DNA from: Thermothelomyces thermophilus ATCC 42464
Taxonomy: Eukaryota; Ascomycota; Sordariomycetes; Sordariales; Chaetomiaceae
Assembly: GCF_000226095.1 (NCBI RefSeq)
Contig: NC_016475.1
Location: forward strand, 1,736,001 to 1,800,000
Reading direction: 5' to 3'
DNA: 64,000 bases
Shown in pieces: positions 10,556 through 22,147 of this stretch (within the stretch, counting starts at the first letter, position 1; each line of letters starts with the position of its first letter). The notes below the pieces were generated by a model. It saw nothing but the letters and a program-made list of their open reading frames with translations, was not told the DNA's origin and did not search any database. Both the position numbers and the translations under genes were made by a program.

Positions 10556-11607
10556 GCTTGCATCTCGTGTGCGATATCGGAGCCAATTTGAGATCAAAGG
10601 GTGATTGAAAGGAGAGGAGAAGCTTCGCGAGTTCCCTTCGTTTTGAATTGGAAAAGTCTAAGCACATGGTCGCGTTCTCTGCAGAAGAACTCAACGAGGA
10701 CTTATAATTTCCTGACGTAAGACAATGTTTCGCCTGATGTATGATGTGGGGTTCTGTCAAGGTTGGGCGGCGTTTGTTTTTTTTCTTGAGCACATCACTG
10801 CAAGAAGGGATCCAAGCGCATATGCGCGCCTAAATTAGTAAGCACTGAACTCGAGGGGCTTTGCTAAGGTCCTTTGCTGCTGGTCGGTTTCAGGGACCTG
10901 GGACGAGTTAATATCAACCATTCAAAGGCTGCACAGCATATATATATGAAGAGCATGCAGCTTGACTCACAGCCCGGGTATGTTGATTAAACAGGCATCT
11001 AGTTCGTTTGGATTAATTAGGTTATCAACTGTTGCTAATTTGTCAGAGTCTCCTTTTAATAATCAGCAGGTTCGGACTTCTTACAAAAAATTGAGTAGCA
11101 AGATAATAACCATCAACAGCACAACAAGGCAGCTCTGCTAATATAGGTCCATGAATGCACCTTGTAAAAGGCAAGAGACGTCCGGGAAATGATTAAAAAA
11201 TGATCATGTCCAGGACCCAAGGAAATAAGACGGGTTCTTCTATTATGCACCCTAGCCGGTCATAAGCACATTACCCATCACATGATTCATAGCCTCTTCG
11301 TAATGCGCAGCCATGGCAAAACCCTAGGTATCGTACAACAAGATTCCGTGCTGAGCCCTGACGCCTTGGGCTCTTGCCGCGGACGCCGGTTCTTCGAGGC
11401 AGTCGCGGTTTGCCCTTCTCCCGCGAGATGAAGCGGTCTGCGTTCCTAGTCCAATTATTAGAGGAAATTGCACCTTCCGTCTTGAACCAACTCAAGTTTC
11501 CCACAACGCATAGGTAAGGAGAGCCAACGAAGCAACCGTTTGCAGAAGGTACAATACCCTGCGATTTGATCGCCTCTGACCTCCCTAGCAAGCTCGAACT
11601 CTTCTGT
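10556..11607. other. Intergenic, no gene seen
   Basis: AT-richer spacer upstream of tRNA-Pro(TGG) and downstream of the Cys-rich membrane protein gene. A minus-strand frame at 11271-11711 is open for 146 codons but starts on TTG, has no domain, and overlaps the last exon of the neighbouring gene. Confidence 0.55.
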
Positions 11608-11866
11608 CTACCAGAGATGGTCGCAGCAGACAAAGTCCTCACCACCGGGGCATCTCGGACCTGAAGCGGTTGCTTGCGGCTGGTTAGCGCCTGGAGTGCG
11701 CTACTTTCCAAACATCCATCGAGGAGGAGGAAGAACGAAGTGGCAGCAGGATACCCAAGGAGAAGAAGAAAGAAGAATTAACAGTTTAACAGAAGAGGAG
11801 AAAGAGAGAAGAAAAAAAGAAAGGGGATAGAAGGGGAATCAACGAAAGGGAAAAGGAAGAAAACAA

Positions 11867-11902
<36 letters not shown>

Positions 11903-12369
11903 CACTTACTGTTATCTACCTGCCTGCACGCCTCGCTCCACATGCACTGCGACCCCTCCGGCTTGCCCAGGCAGGGCTTGACGATGCAGGCGACGATGTT
12001 GTTGGGATCATCGGGGCAGGGCCAGTCGCCGGGGCCGGTGCCCGTCATGGGCTCGCCCTGCCACCGGTTGACGCAGACGTCGCGGTCGAGGCAGATGCAG
12101 TCGGCGCCCCAGTTGTTGGAGCACCTCCCGCCGACGCCGCCGATCTGCACCGCCGCCGTGCTCCGCGGCGCCGTGAGGGTCACGGAGCTCGGGGTCGCGC
12201 CCCGCGAGGCCGACCCGGTCACGGTCACGCTGCTGCTGCTGTCGGCCGAGCCGGCCCCCGTGCTCCCCGGAGTCGTCGTCCGCGGAGGCATGGCGGAGTC
12301 GGACCCCAGGTCGGCCCCTTCGTCGCTGCCGCCGCTGCCGCTGCCGCTGCCGCTGCTTGAACGCATCGA

Positions 12370-12402
<33 letters not shown>

Positions 12403-12786
12403 GGCCACCAGGAGGGAGGCGACCCACATGACGGTGAAACAGGTCCGCCTCTTCAATCCAAGAATCTTCTTGCCTCCCCCGTCCGTCTGCGGAGGTTCCC
12501 TCGCCGAGAAGGCGTCTCCTTTCCAGGCAGATGCGCCTGGGGCATACGTCGTCTGGGGGGAATACTGCTCGGGCTGGTTCTGGTCGCTGTAGGCGCCCGG
12601 CGTGGCGGGCTTCTGAGCGTCGGTCTCTTGCTGGACGACTACCTTGTAGTCCCCGCGGGAGGGGACGTAGGCGACTTTGTCATTCTTGCTGAAGACTGCC
12701 TTGTCGTGGTAGTGTCCCTCGACAACCTCGAGCGTGCTGTGGTCGGGCTGGCCAACAGCACCAGCCGGATCGCGCGCGTCCGCCAT
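11608..12786 (-). CDS. Cys-rich single-pass membrane protein, unknown function
   Basis: Exon 1 runs 12786-11910 and a proposed exon 2 runs 11690-11608, joined across a 219-nt intron (donor GTAAGT, acceptor CTCCAG), for 319 residues. Residues 1-115 are hydrophilic and rich in Tyr, Gln and Pro. Residues 117-140 form one hydrophobic segment ending in a Val-Gly repeat. A Ser/Gly/Thr stalk follows, then a domain with at least nine Cys (for example GADCICLDRDVCVN and KPCLGKPEGSQCMW). The Cys-rich part is probably extracellular. The proposed exon 2 adds GPRCPGGEDFVCCDHLW, keeping the Cys-rich character, which is why I chose that acceptor; without splicing, the frame runs into a 32-nt homopolymer encoding poly-Phe. 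The layout resembles other fungal surface proteins with short Cys domains, but I do not recognise the family. Confidence 0.65.
11870..11901. repeat. Poly-A tract (poly-T on the coding strand) in an intron
   Basis: About 32 consecutive A on the plus strand, directly after the splice donor of the Cys-rich membrane protein gene. Its exact length may be a sequencing uncertainty. Confidence 0.9.
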
Positions 12787-14163
12787 GCGAACTTGGGCTT
12801 TCTCTGCGACCTCAGATCTTCGGTTGGATGAGGGTGGTCTAATAGGAAGGGGGGGGCGTGTTCTGCTGATGGTAAAAGACTCGAGGCGGTGAGGAGAAAG
12901 CTAAGGGTGAAAAGATGTCCAAGCATCTTGAGCCGCGGCTGGCCCCGGCTGAGGTCTCGTCCTGCTCTGCGGTGGACGATTCGGAGGCTGAGCTTGGAGG
13001 CGAGGCTTTGCCATGCATCATCACTTGGCTGAAAGGGGAGCTGATCATCATCCTCCTGCTCAACCCCGCGGCGTCGGCCAATGGTCGTATCAGGGTAAGG
13101 GGAATTTCTGGATCTCTTGTGCTCCGTACAATGTCAATCCAAACGGTTATTGACAGGACTGCCCTGCTGTGTAACCAAGGCTCTTGCCAAGCTCGTACTG
13201 GAAAGTTCCTGTTGGATCATCGCCAGGGGCACCCTCTGCCGTGGCGCGGTGGTCACGGCAATCACAGCAGCCCAGACCATAACAGGCGGTTAGCTCACTC
13301 GGCAACTGGTAGGTATGTACGGCGTAAATAGTCATCACCGCTCCTAAGCACGACATACCTTACCCAGACTTTGTGCCAAAGCACCGAGACGGTAGAAGCA
13401 GCCTGCACCTTCTTACAATTCGTTCGCAAATGTGCAACGCTGTCTCACTCTCTCCGCATCTTACTACTAAATGCGGTAACCCGCCCGAGCCAGCTGAAGC
13501 TCAGTGTCTCAATACCTCATGGTCCTTGCTCTTAAGGTTGGAAACCTGCCCACGTGGCGTCCTACCTTATTTTTTGTCAGTCCAGAGAAACAGAATGATT
13601 TAACCGCAGTTGCTCTACACAGTACACTAGGGAATGTACGCACAAGGTTAGTAGGGCCTCGCATATCACTCAGAAATGCACCTGACTGACAAGCACGCCC
13701 AGGGAAAACGAGAAACGAGGGAGAATCACACAATAGCCCACAGAGTTAATTAAGCTGATGTTGGCTGCGGCCTGCTTGCAAAACACATTTTCCCTCGGGC
13801 ACATTACCTCGATTTGCGAAAGAAGAGTTTCCCTTCCGGTATCGGAGGCTTTTTTTTTTTTTTTTTTTTCCCACCGCAGGCCACTGCAGATCGAAGCTGG
13901 CTCCGAATCTTGTGGTCCAGACTGCTTGCTTCAGCAAACACTAAACTAAGAGGTCTTGAATTAATAAGGACTCTCTTCTCACGTGGGAAGGTTGCACAAT
14001 GTATCTAGTCGCCCGACGAAACGGTTCCTTTGCACGTGGCTTGCAGCGGCTGCGAAACCCTTCGCTCTTGAAAGAACCGTACAGGTTGAAGGTTGATTGG
14101 TCTTCTCTCAGTTTAATCCTTATGATTCCAAATCTCCGTCACCTGAAATCAACCAATGGATTC
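12787..14163. other. Intergenic, no gene seen
   Basis: Promoter side of the Cys-rich membrane protein gene and upstream flank of tRNA-Pro(CGG). It contains a run of 20 T at 13850-13869. A plus-strand frame of 138 codons at 12915-13331 has no domain and is not supported. Confidence 0.55.
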
Positions 14164-14272
14164 GGCTCAATGGTCTAGTGGTATGATTCGCGCTTCGGGT
14201 GGAAAACCCACCGCCTGTAGTAAACAGGCAAGAAGATGTGCGAGGTCTCGGGTTCGATCCCCGATTGAGCCC
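14164..14272 (+). tRNA. tRNA-Pro (CGG) with a 37-nt intron
   Basis: Acceptor GGCTCAA (14164-14170) pairs with TTGAGCC (14265-14271), with discriminator C. The D-arm is TGGTCTAGTGGTATGA. Anticodon stem CGCGC/GTGCG encloses T-T-CGG-G with CGG at 14196-14198. An intron of about 37 nt (14200-14236) follows base 37. The B-box is GGTTCGATCC. It shares its D-arm with the TGG isoacceptor 3.7 kb away on the other strand. Confidence 0.9.
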
Positions 14273-15963
14273 CTTCCAAGGAATCATTACCTTTTGCCCC
14301 CCTTTTCGAGCCCCTTTTTGGGCCAGTTCCGTTGCCTCCAAGCGACGCTCTGCGGACCTCGAAGATTCTTGGGTCCTTTTTCTTTTTTTGTCTTTATCTC
14401 CTAGCCGAGGACGTGGCCCTTCCGGGAAGGGACCTGTCGAGAAACGCAGTTTCGGTCAGGAGGTGTTATGTGCATGCCTGCTCGAGGTGGCGCGGGAAAC
14501 CTAAAGTCTTCTTCCCCTGAAAATCTCCGCCACCAATCGCGGTCTTGAAATCGCATGAGCTACCATTACACTAAGTGGGCAATGGTTGCCGTTCCCCGTC
14601 GGAGCTGGCTCGGAGTCTGCCGCGTTTGCGCTCAGCCAGCATCACGATCGACTTCGTTCCCCTTTCACTTTGTCCCGGCATTGTACCTCAAATACGCCCG
14701 GAATAACAAGGTTTGCCTTAAGATCTATCTGCTTCCGACTTGGCCATCTTGATCATATCATCTCAATGACTATTCCGAATACCCGCTTGAGAAAGGCGAC
14801 ATAGACACACTGTCCGTTCTCAACCAAGGGAGTGATGACATTGGAGACGACTTCAGCATATAGCCAAGACGGCATCTGCAAGCAAGCAAGAAGAGGAAAG
14901 GTACGGGGGATTGCGTCAGATGATTCACAAGTCAGTCATTCACGAGGAGGAGGCACAGTGGCAAAAGATCCTTCGATAGGCGATTCTTGAGTGAGAATCC
15001 CCGGCACCGGTATAATACATTCTGTATGCCCTTATTTCCACGCCTTCGGGATGCCACGAGCAGTTTAAACGTTGAGATGGGGAGGGGAAAAGATCGGGAA
15101 CGGTGTAATACGGGTTACATGTGTCGTCAAAAATTGTAACGCCCAACGCTCTGTGTACTGGAGCAGCAGCGTAGAAGAATTGCTATCTAATGAAGTACAG
15201 ATCAAGTGCTGATGATTCCGATATGCTGGCTGGTAGATAAATAAAGAGCAGATCGATGGCCTAATATTGCCGTCAATTTTCCAGCATGTGTATCCCACAG
15301 ACATTCCAACACACGAATTATAGCGTCAGATGATCGCACATGTCGTGGTGCAGAGCACCCACGTCTTGCCTCTCGCCAGGCACAGCGTCAATGTACGCTG
15401 CACGACTCCGTCATCCATACATATCCCCTAACAAAGCTCTTACGGAGAGGAAGGAGGGGGGGGGAAGCGGAAACCTGAGCCCAAAGGTCTTAGGCTTCGC
15501 CCAAATAAACCCCCACCCCCTTGTCGTACCTTAGCTTCTCCCAATTCCCGACAACATTTCAGTACTCCGCGCCAACCCAATCCAGAACCGCACAAACCAC
15601 CTCCAGCGCAACCACCGCCCCCCTCGCCGCCATGGCAACCACGCTCTCCATCAGCACCACGGCCATCCAGACCGCCGCGAAGACGGCCTCCCCCATGCTG
15701 CTCAGCCCCCTGAGCAGGCGCGCGAGCGCCACGGCCACGGCCGCGGCCGCCACGGCGTCCCGGCGGCTGGCAAACACGCTCCCTCCCTCTCCGTTCCTCC
15801 TCCACCCCGCGGCGGCGCCCGGGGCGCGCCGGCCGCCTTGATACCTCCCCTCCATCACCACCGCCGTCGCCGCCGTCGCCGCCGCAGGACCAACGCTGCC
15901 CAGTATGGGGCCGCCGCCGAGCCCGGACGACAAGGGGGATGACGGCGACGGCGCCCAGGCTAG
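14273..15963. other. Intergenic; a doubtful small reading frame near 15634
   Basis: No confident gene. An ATG at 15634 in an excellent context (gccgccATGG) opens 69 Ala/Ser/Thr-rich codons ending near 15841, with an Arg-containing N-terminal half that could mimic a mitochondrial presequence. Both strands are open here because of composition, so I do not call it as a gene. Around 14525-14580 the minus strand resembles a tRNA A-box region but has no B-box. Confidence 0.5.
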
Positions 15964-18900
15964 TCAATGGCCCGCGTCCCCTCCACCGCTGCCGCCGCCG
16001 CCGGCCGGGATGGCCGGCGGCCCCTGGACCGGCGCCATCAGCAGCCTGCGGTTCTTGCGCATCAGCTGGTTGAGGCTCTTCTCCAGCTTCTCCGTCTCTT
16101 TGCGCGCCGCGGAGAGTGCCTGCTCGGCGTCCTCGAGCGACATCAGCGGGACGTTGCCGAAGGCGCCGGGCGAAGTGAGGTTGCTACCGCCGCTGTTGCT
16201 GCCGCCGCTGCCTCCGCCGGCGGCCGTGCCGGCGGGGAGAGCCGACGACGAGGAGGAGGAGGATGCGGCTTGGTTTGGTTGCTGTTGCTGTTGTTGCTGT
16301 GGTTGTTGGCTGTGGTGGTGATGATGATGATGGTGGTGGTGGTGGTGATGGTGGTGGTGCTGTTTGGAGGAGGAAGTGGAGGCCGAGGCATTGCCAAGCA
16401 CTTCCTCTACGGTGGGCAGCTGCGCGTTGAGGGCATTGATATCGACGTACGTGTCGTGGTGGTGCAAGTCGTCGGCAAATGCTCCTACCGGACCCGGATA
16501 GCTCAGCTCCGGGGCGGCGGCGCCGGCGTCTAGGATGTCATCGTGGGACAGCGGTGGCAGGTGAGAAGGGGATGATGAGCTGCCGCCAATACTGCCATAC
16601 AGCCACGGCGCGACTGAGCTGAGGTTCGCGGCGGCAGATCCCCGCGGGTCAGTAGTCCAAGTTGACATTGCTTTGGGCAGGCTCATATCCCGGGAGTTGA
16701 GGTTCAGCCGCGGGAGAACGTATTGGTTGATATAATAGATGGCTTCCTCGCGCTGGATCTTGTTCACCGGGTCGGAGGGATAGGCACCGGGTGCCGGTGG
16801 GAAATAACTCGGGGGCCCGTTGGGCACTGCGCGGCCTTTGATGAGGCTGAAGCCACCACCGGCCTCATGTCGAGATGAGACAAAGGCGGCGGGACTGGCG
16901 GCCGCCTCAGCAACGCGCTGTTGGAGCTCGAGAAAGCGATCTTCCTCCTCGGGGCTGAGGTTTCGAATGCAGTCCCCGTTGGGAGTCAGGAGGATGCGGG
17001 TGCCGTCCACCACCTTGCGGACCGGCTTGCCCGCGAGGAGCGCGGCTTGGTCGTCCTCCGTGACGATCGACTTGGTTGGTGCCATGGAGTTCTTGGCCGC
17101 TTGCTCCCGAAGCCCCGTCATGACAGCCTCGTTCCGCGACTTGTCAACCTGGACGTTGACCGGCTTGAAGATGGGTAGGTCCTCCAAGTTGCTCGGTACC
17201 AGCTCGGCCGCTTGAAGGTCGCGCAAAACCGAGGCGGGAGTGGGCAGGGTTCTCGGAGTCGACGCATCTTGGCTCTTGTCCTGTTTGTCGCTGGCCTTAC
17301 TCTTCAAGCTAGCGTACCGGCTTTGCAACGGGGGATCGTCAGTCAAGGTGGTCGTCTCGTTTGCCGTCGACCGATAGGCCGAAGACTCCTCCTTGACCTC
17401 TTTGGCCTCCTTGACGTCCTTGGCGTCCTTGGCGTCCTTGGTCTCCTTAGTCTCCTTGTTCTCGGAACCTTCTTTGGTCTCCTTGGCAGAGGCTGGGTTG
17501 GTCGTCGAAGGCGTATCGGGACGACTTTCCGCAGGAGTAGCAGTCTTGTTGCTTGGCTTCTCCTTGTCCTTTTTCTGCTTCTTCTTGCGACCGACGATAG
17601 GGCCGATCTCAACGGCCGGCTCGACCTTGACGGGCTGCGCGGCGATGCTCGCTGACTCCTTCTTCAAGGCCTCTTTGCGCTGTTTACGCTGCTGGCTCTT
17701 GGTCGTGGTTCGGGGAGGGGCGGAGCCGATCTTGGATGGAGGCGGAGAATTGGTGCGCGAAGCGGAGATAGAAGCCGAGATAATGGACGCGCTGTCCGAA
17801 ATCAACTCGCTGGCGGGGGTGTCAGGGCGTACCCCCGCTGCTGCCGCCACGGACTTCACACCAGGGCCGGCCAGGACCGGAGTCGACGGTGTTTCTGTCT
17901 TAGGCGTGGACACGACTCTAAGAGTTTTCGGACCTGTCCGAGGGAGGGGAGACGGAGCCGAGACGGGAGTCGGGGTCGGCAACGCTGGGAAAGCCGAATC
18001 GCGCTCTGAGGTCGCCTTGTCCGTCGCGGAGTTTGCCTCTGAGTTCTTGACCTGGGATACCTTGGTCGCCGCGGCGATGTTCAGGACACCGGGGACTGGG
18101 CGCTTCTCCACCTTGTCGGCCGCTTTCTCGGAAGAGTTGTCCGAGACCTTTTCGGAACTTTTGGTCCCCGGCGTAGACGTTTCACTTCTCTCGGAGGTTG
18201 GGGCCGGGTTGGACGCCGCCGCTGGCGAGGATTTGTCCTTCTCCTTCTCCTTGTCCTGCTCTTTCTCCCCCTTTCCCTTTTCCGTTTCTTTCTTCTCTTT
18301 TTCCTTTTCTTTTTCCTGCTCCTTCTCCTTTTCCTTGTCCTTTTCGTTTTCCTTGTCCTTGTCCTTAGCCTTCTCCTTCACCTTGTCCGCCGCCTTTTCC
18401 GGTGACTTTTTGCTGCCTGATGCACCTAATTTAATCACTGCTGGCTTGGGTTGAGCGACGGGCGTGGTCGCGGGTTTAGGCTTAGGCGAGTCAAGAGCCG
18501 GAAAGTCTTCATCTTGCAAGACCTTCTGCTTCGCTTTGGCAATGTCCTTCGACAAACCGCTTTCGGCGGCAAGGGTCCTGACCGCTTTCTTGGACTCGGG
18601 TACCGGCGTAACGGCCTTCTTTAGCAGCGGGCTAGATGCAGCGACGGGAGGCTTGACAGGCACCTTAGGTAGCGCAACCGGAGGGGTCTGACGACCGACG
18701 CTGTTGGCTAACAGAGACGAATGCGAGACGGCCGGGGACGGGTGGGCGCTGGGGATTGAGAACCCTGGAGGTACTGACGGTGTCCCTGAGCGGCTAAGCG
18801 ACTCGAATGCGCCCGGAGGCAGCCGAATATTTGCGTTGATGGGCTCGTCGGCGACGAGGGCATCTACGCTTGATCTGACCTCGTCGAGGGAGGGCAGCTC

Positions 18901-21900
18901 ATCGTCTACGTAAACCAAGAAAATTAGCCCGTCGATCAGCAATGCAGTGAGATAAAGACAAGGAGAGCTGAAGACAACAAAACGACTCGTGCGAGGGAGG
19001 GAGCAACACAACAAGCCAACGGCGCTATGTACAGGAGAGGGCTCTGGGTTACGTCAAGACTACCAACATCGTCTTCCGAAAATATGTGAAGTGCGAGGAC
19101 CGATTGTTTGAGAAACCGGTGTAATGATGCTCTATTATGACCACCGATGCCACCTCAGCCCCGACGGTGCAAAACCTGGGGCCCAAGTTAACGTACATGG
19201 GGAAACCATAAGGAAGACGAAGAGAGCTTGCCTGACGTAACCCGATAAAACCCGCGGTGATGCAATAGCTCCTGACCTCGGGAAGCAAATGAGGCATAGC
19301 GAGACACAGCTCGCAATTCTCCCGCAAAAAAAGAAAAGAAGAAAAAGTGCCGTGCCCATACTTTTTGCCCAGAAAATGCAATTGACGCCAAATGCCAGGC
19401 GGCTCCTCCATCGGAACCGGTTTCCGTGAGATGCTCCAGCGGAATCGAAAATTGTTTGTTCTCGTGAACCATCATCCCGCTCATTGCTACCGACGCCGTC
19501 GTGATATATAGTGTGATAAAAAGAACAAAACGTGTGTTGCCCCCTCCCAGAACAAAAAAAGAAAAAAAAAGACGAGGAAAGGAAACGATAGATAGTAAGA
19601 ATCGAAAATGGTGCAGAGGATCCAGAGATCACCAGGCTCGGTAATTCGGGTTGTACATCATGCCGGGGTTGGTGTACCCACCTTGCGACTGACCACCGAA
19701 CAGTCCCTGTCCGAGTCCGGCATTGCTCTGTTGCTGCAAGTGCTGCTGAGACTGCATTCTCGCCTGCAGGATACTCGGGTCCGCAAGATCAACTAGACCA
19801 CTCCCCCCAGAGGAGGAAGTGTTAGCGTGTCTGTGCTTCTTCCCCTTCTTCTTCTGCTTTGAACCCAAATCTTGGAAGGCTCCCGGCTGAGAACCGTAGA
19901 GCGTTGCCAGGTGGCTCGAAACAGGAGCTGGGGTGGAGGAGGCGGAGGGTGGGTACTGAGTAGGGAAGGAAGAAAACATGTACTCACGCTTTCCGGCATC
20001 GTGCGTCTGGCCGCCGGCACCCCGGCCGCGGAAGAGCTGAAGCATCTCATTGGCGTCCTTCGTAGCGCCGCCAAATGCGGCGGAGCCGAAGCCGTGCTGT
20101 CCAAACACGCCTGGAGGCGTGCCTGTCGACTTGAGACCGGGCGGCGGCCCGGGCATGGAGTTGGCATAGTACTGGCCGCCGGGCTGGTTGTGGAAAGACG
20201 ACGGCATCATCGACGACTGCTGTGCCATGATCCTGGGGTTGGCCGCCAGCTTCACTGACGTAGCCGACGCAGCATCCCTCCCGTCGTTGGCAAAGTTGAA
20301 ACGCGAGCCCTGGCGGTTGTGACCCTGGCCCTGGAACAGATTCGCCTGCGCAGACAGGTGGTCGACAAAGTTACCCGGCTGGCGCATGAACGCGGGCTGT
20401 TGGGGCGTCACTGTGCGGCTCCCGCCAATGGCAGCCAGATTCGCGGTGGTCTGAGCGAAACCGGAGCCGACTGCCTGGCCAAAAAGATCGTTTGTGCCGG
20501 CCCTCTGAATCGGCAGCTGCGCAACGCGGCGGGGGTCAAAGCCGGACCCGTCGCGGCCATGGTCGCGATCTTCGGGTTCCCCGCCTAGTGCCAGACTACC
20601 ACTGCTCTCAGGTTCGCCTTCGGACGCCTCCTGGGCGCCACCCGACTGCTGTTCTCCAACGCTGCTGTTTTCTTCGGCCGCACGTAGGGCGCGGCGCCGC
20701 ATTCCGCCGCGGATGTCGAAGAGCGGAGGATAGAGCTTATTGAACTCCTCTGGCGGTAAATCGCCACCGGGTTTAGGCCAGGCAAGCGAACACCCCTCCA
20801 GAGACTTTAGCAGCGACTTCAGAGCATCCTGGGGAATCCGCTTTGCTTTCTCCGCTGGCGTGGCTGAAGATTTCTTTGACACGGTAGCCGCCGCAGGCCG
20901 AGCGGCACCCGTGGCAGCAGAAGAATCCGCTGACGAGTCTTCGACGGCGGATCCGGCAGTCGCCGGTACCGAATTCGAAGTAGCAGGGCTGGGAGCTGCA
21001 GCACTTGTCGCGTGGCTGCCTCTGCGACTCCGGACCTGTGGGTTGCGTGCCCAGTTTGCTGAGGGCGGAAGCGCCGGTCCATCGCCGCCATGGTCCGATC
21101 CGTCCTTGCTCGAGCTTCTCGCCATGGGTTGCGCAACTGCGGGGGATGGCGAGGGGTGGGCTTGCTGCCTCGAAGCCGAGCGAGTGGGGCCCGAATTATG
21201 GATCGGACGCTGCGAGTTGATGCTGTTCATCGAAGATAGATCCTGCCGGCTGTAGCTATCCTCCTCATCGCCCAGCTCGTGGAGAAACATGCACTGCCGG
21301 TTTGTGCATTGCTCATGTCGCAACCAGGCAGAACAGTATTTCGTGGTCCCCAGCTGGGCCCTCAGGATCCTGTCGCCATTCTGGGACCCATTTACAGCCT
21401 GGATGCACCGAGCGGCGTCCTCCGGCTTCTCGAACGTCACATAAACGCCGAGAGACTGGCTTTGTCCGTCGGTGCCCTTGCGACTGCTGATGGAGATTTT
21501 GAGGATATTCCCGTACTGGCCGAAGAACTCGGGCTTGCGAAGGGTCTTGAGCAACTCGTCTTCGCGGATTGTCGGTGTCAAACCGGTCACATAAACCAAG
21601 TTCTTTTGAACCACCCGGACGCCAACCAGATTCTTGCGGTTCTCTTTCTCGGCTTCGCGCTTCTGTGCCTCTTTTTGGCGCTGCTCGGCAGCACGCTTTT
21701 TCTGGTTTTTCTGAATGTTGGCTCGAAACTCGGCGACCCTAGCCGCGGTCAGCAGGCGTTCCCATGTCCAACGGTCGATCCGGCTTACTCTTCTTGTGTG
21801 ACCACTTTCCACTGGATGGTTTTGTCATCGTACGGGCGCCTACAAGCGGGGCACAGACCGTTCATATTCGTCCGGATGTTATTGAAGCAAAACTGACAGA

Positions 21901-22147
21901 TCTACGGCTTGTCAGAGGCCACGCACGGAGAGAACGGATAGGTGCGCTGGGGTTCCATACCTGGTATCCACAAGGGCACGGTCGGAAGTTCCGGTCGGAG
22001 AGATCGAACTCCTCGATGCAGAGAGGGCTGTGAGATGCGCGGTCAGCGGCCGGAATTTCGGCAGCTCCAAGACAAGGGTGCGAGAGCGAGGGGAAGTCCG
22101 TACCAGCAGTCCTCCTCATCGTCGATGTACGTGTCTTGTGGCGCCAT
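15964..22147 (-). CDS. not4: CCR4-NOT E3 ubiquitin ligase subunit NOT4, long form
   Basis: Five exons: 22147-22104, 22027-21961, 21901-21789, 21738-19682 and 18905-15964, giving 1740 residues. The first three build the C4C4 RING (DCCPLCIEEFDLSD, PCPCGYQICQFC, GLCPACRRPYDD; about residues 14-60), which recruits an E2. A coiled-coil linker and RRM follow (NLVYVTGLTP to about residue 220), then a C3H1 finger (CSAWLRHEQCTNRQCMFLH). NOT4 ubiquitinates stalled-ribosome and other substrates within CCR4-NOT. If intron 4 (776 nt, donor GTGGGT at 19681, branch GCTAAT, acceptor GTAG at 18906) is not removed, translation stops at 19629 after PNYRAW, giving 777 residues. The long tail has Lys/Glu-rich stretches, poly-His and poly-Gln runs and a C-terminal coiled coil (ARKETEKLEKSLNQL). 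Filamentous-fungal NOT4 is typically much longer than yeast's, which supports joining. RING-RRM identity is certain; the last junction is inferred. Confidence 0.82.
16312..16359 (-). repeat. Poly-His tract followed by poly-Gln in the NOT4 tail
   Basis: A trinucleotide run (GTG/ATG on the plus strand) encodes about 17 consecutive His on the minus strand, followed by a Gln-rich run at 16260-16311. It lies in the NOT4 C-terminal extension. Confidence 0.85.

Noticed and set aside
11271-11711. 146-codon minus-strand frame
   Set aside because: Starts on TTG, no family resemblance, and overlaps the better-supported last exon of the Cys-rich membrane protein gene in another frame.
14525-14580. tRNA-like segment on the minus strand (TTAGTGTAATGGTAGC)
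   Set aside because: An A-box-like stretch and a possible anticodon loop are visible, but there is no B-box and no pairing acceptor stem.
15559-15933. Small Ala/Ser-rich frames on both strands near the NOT4 3' end, including a good-context ATG at 15634
   Set aside because: Both strands are open through GC-rich composition; no conserved feature distinguishes a gene from NOT4 3' untranslated sequence.
19953-19995. Possible 32-nt intron (GTGAGT to CTCAG) in the NOT4 fourth exon
   Set aside because: Too short for a fungal intron, and its removal would shift the frame and lose more than 100 conserved-looking residues.
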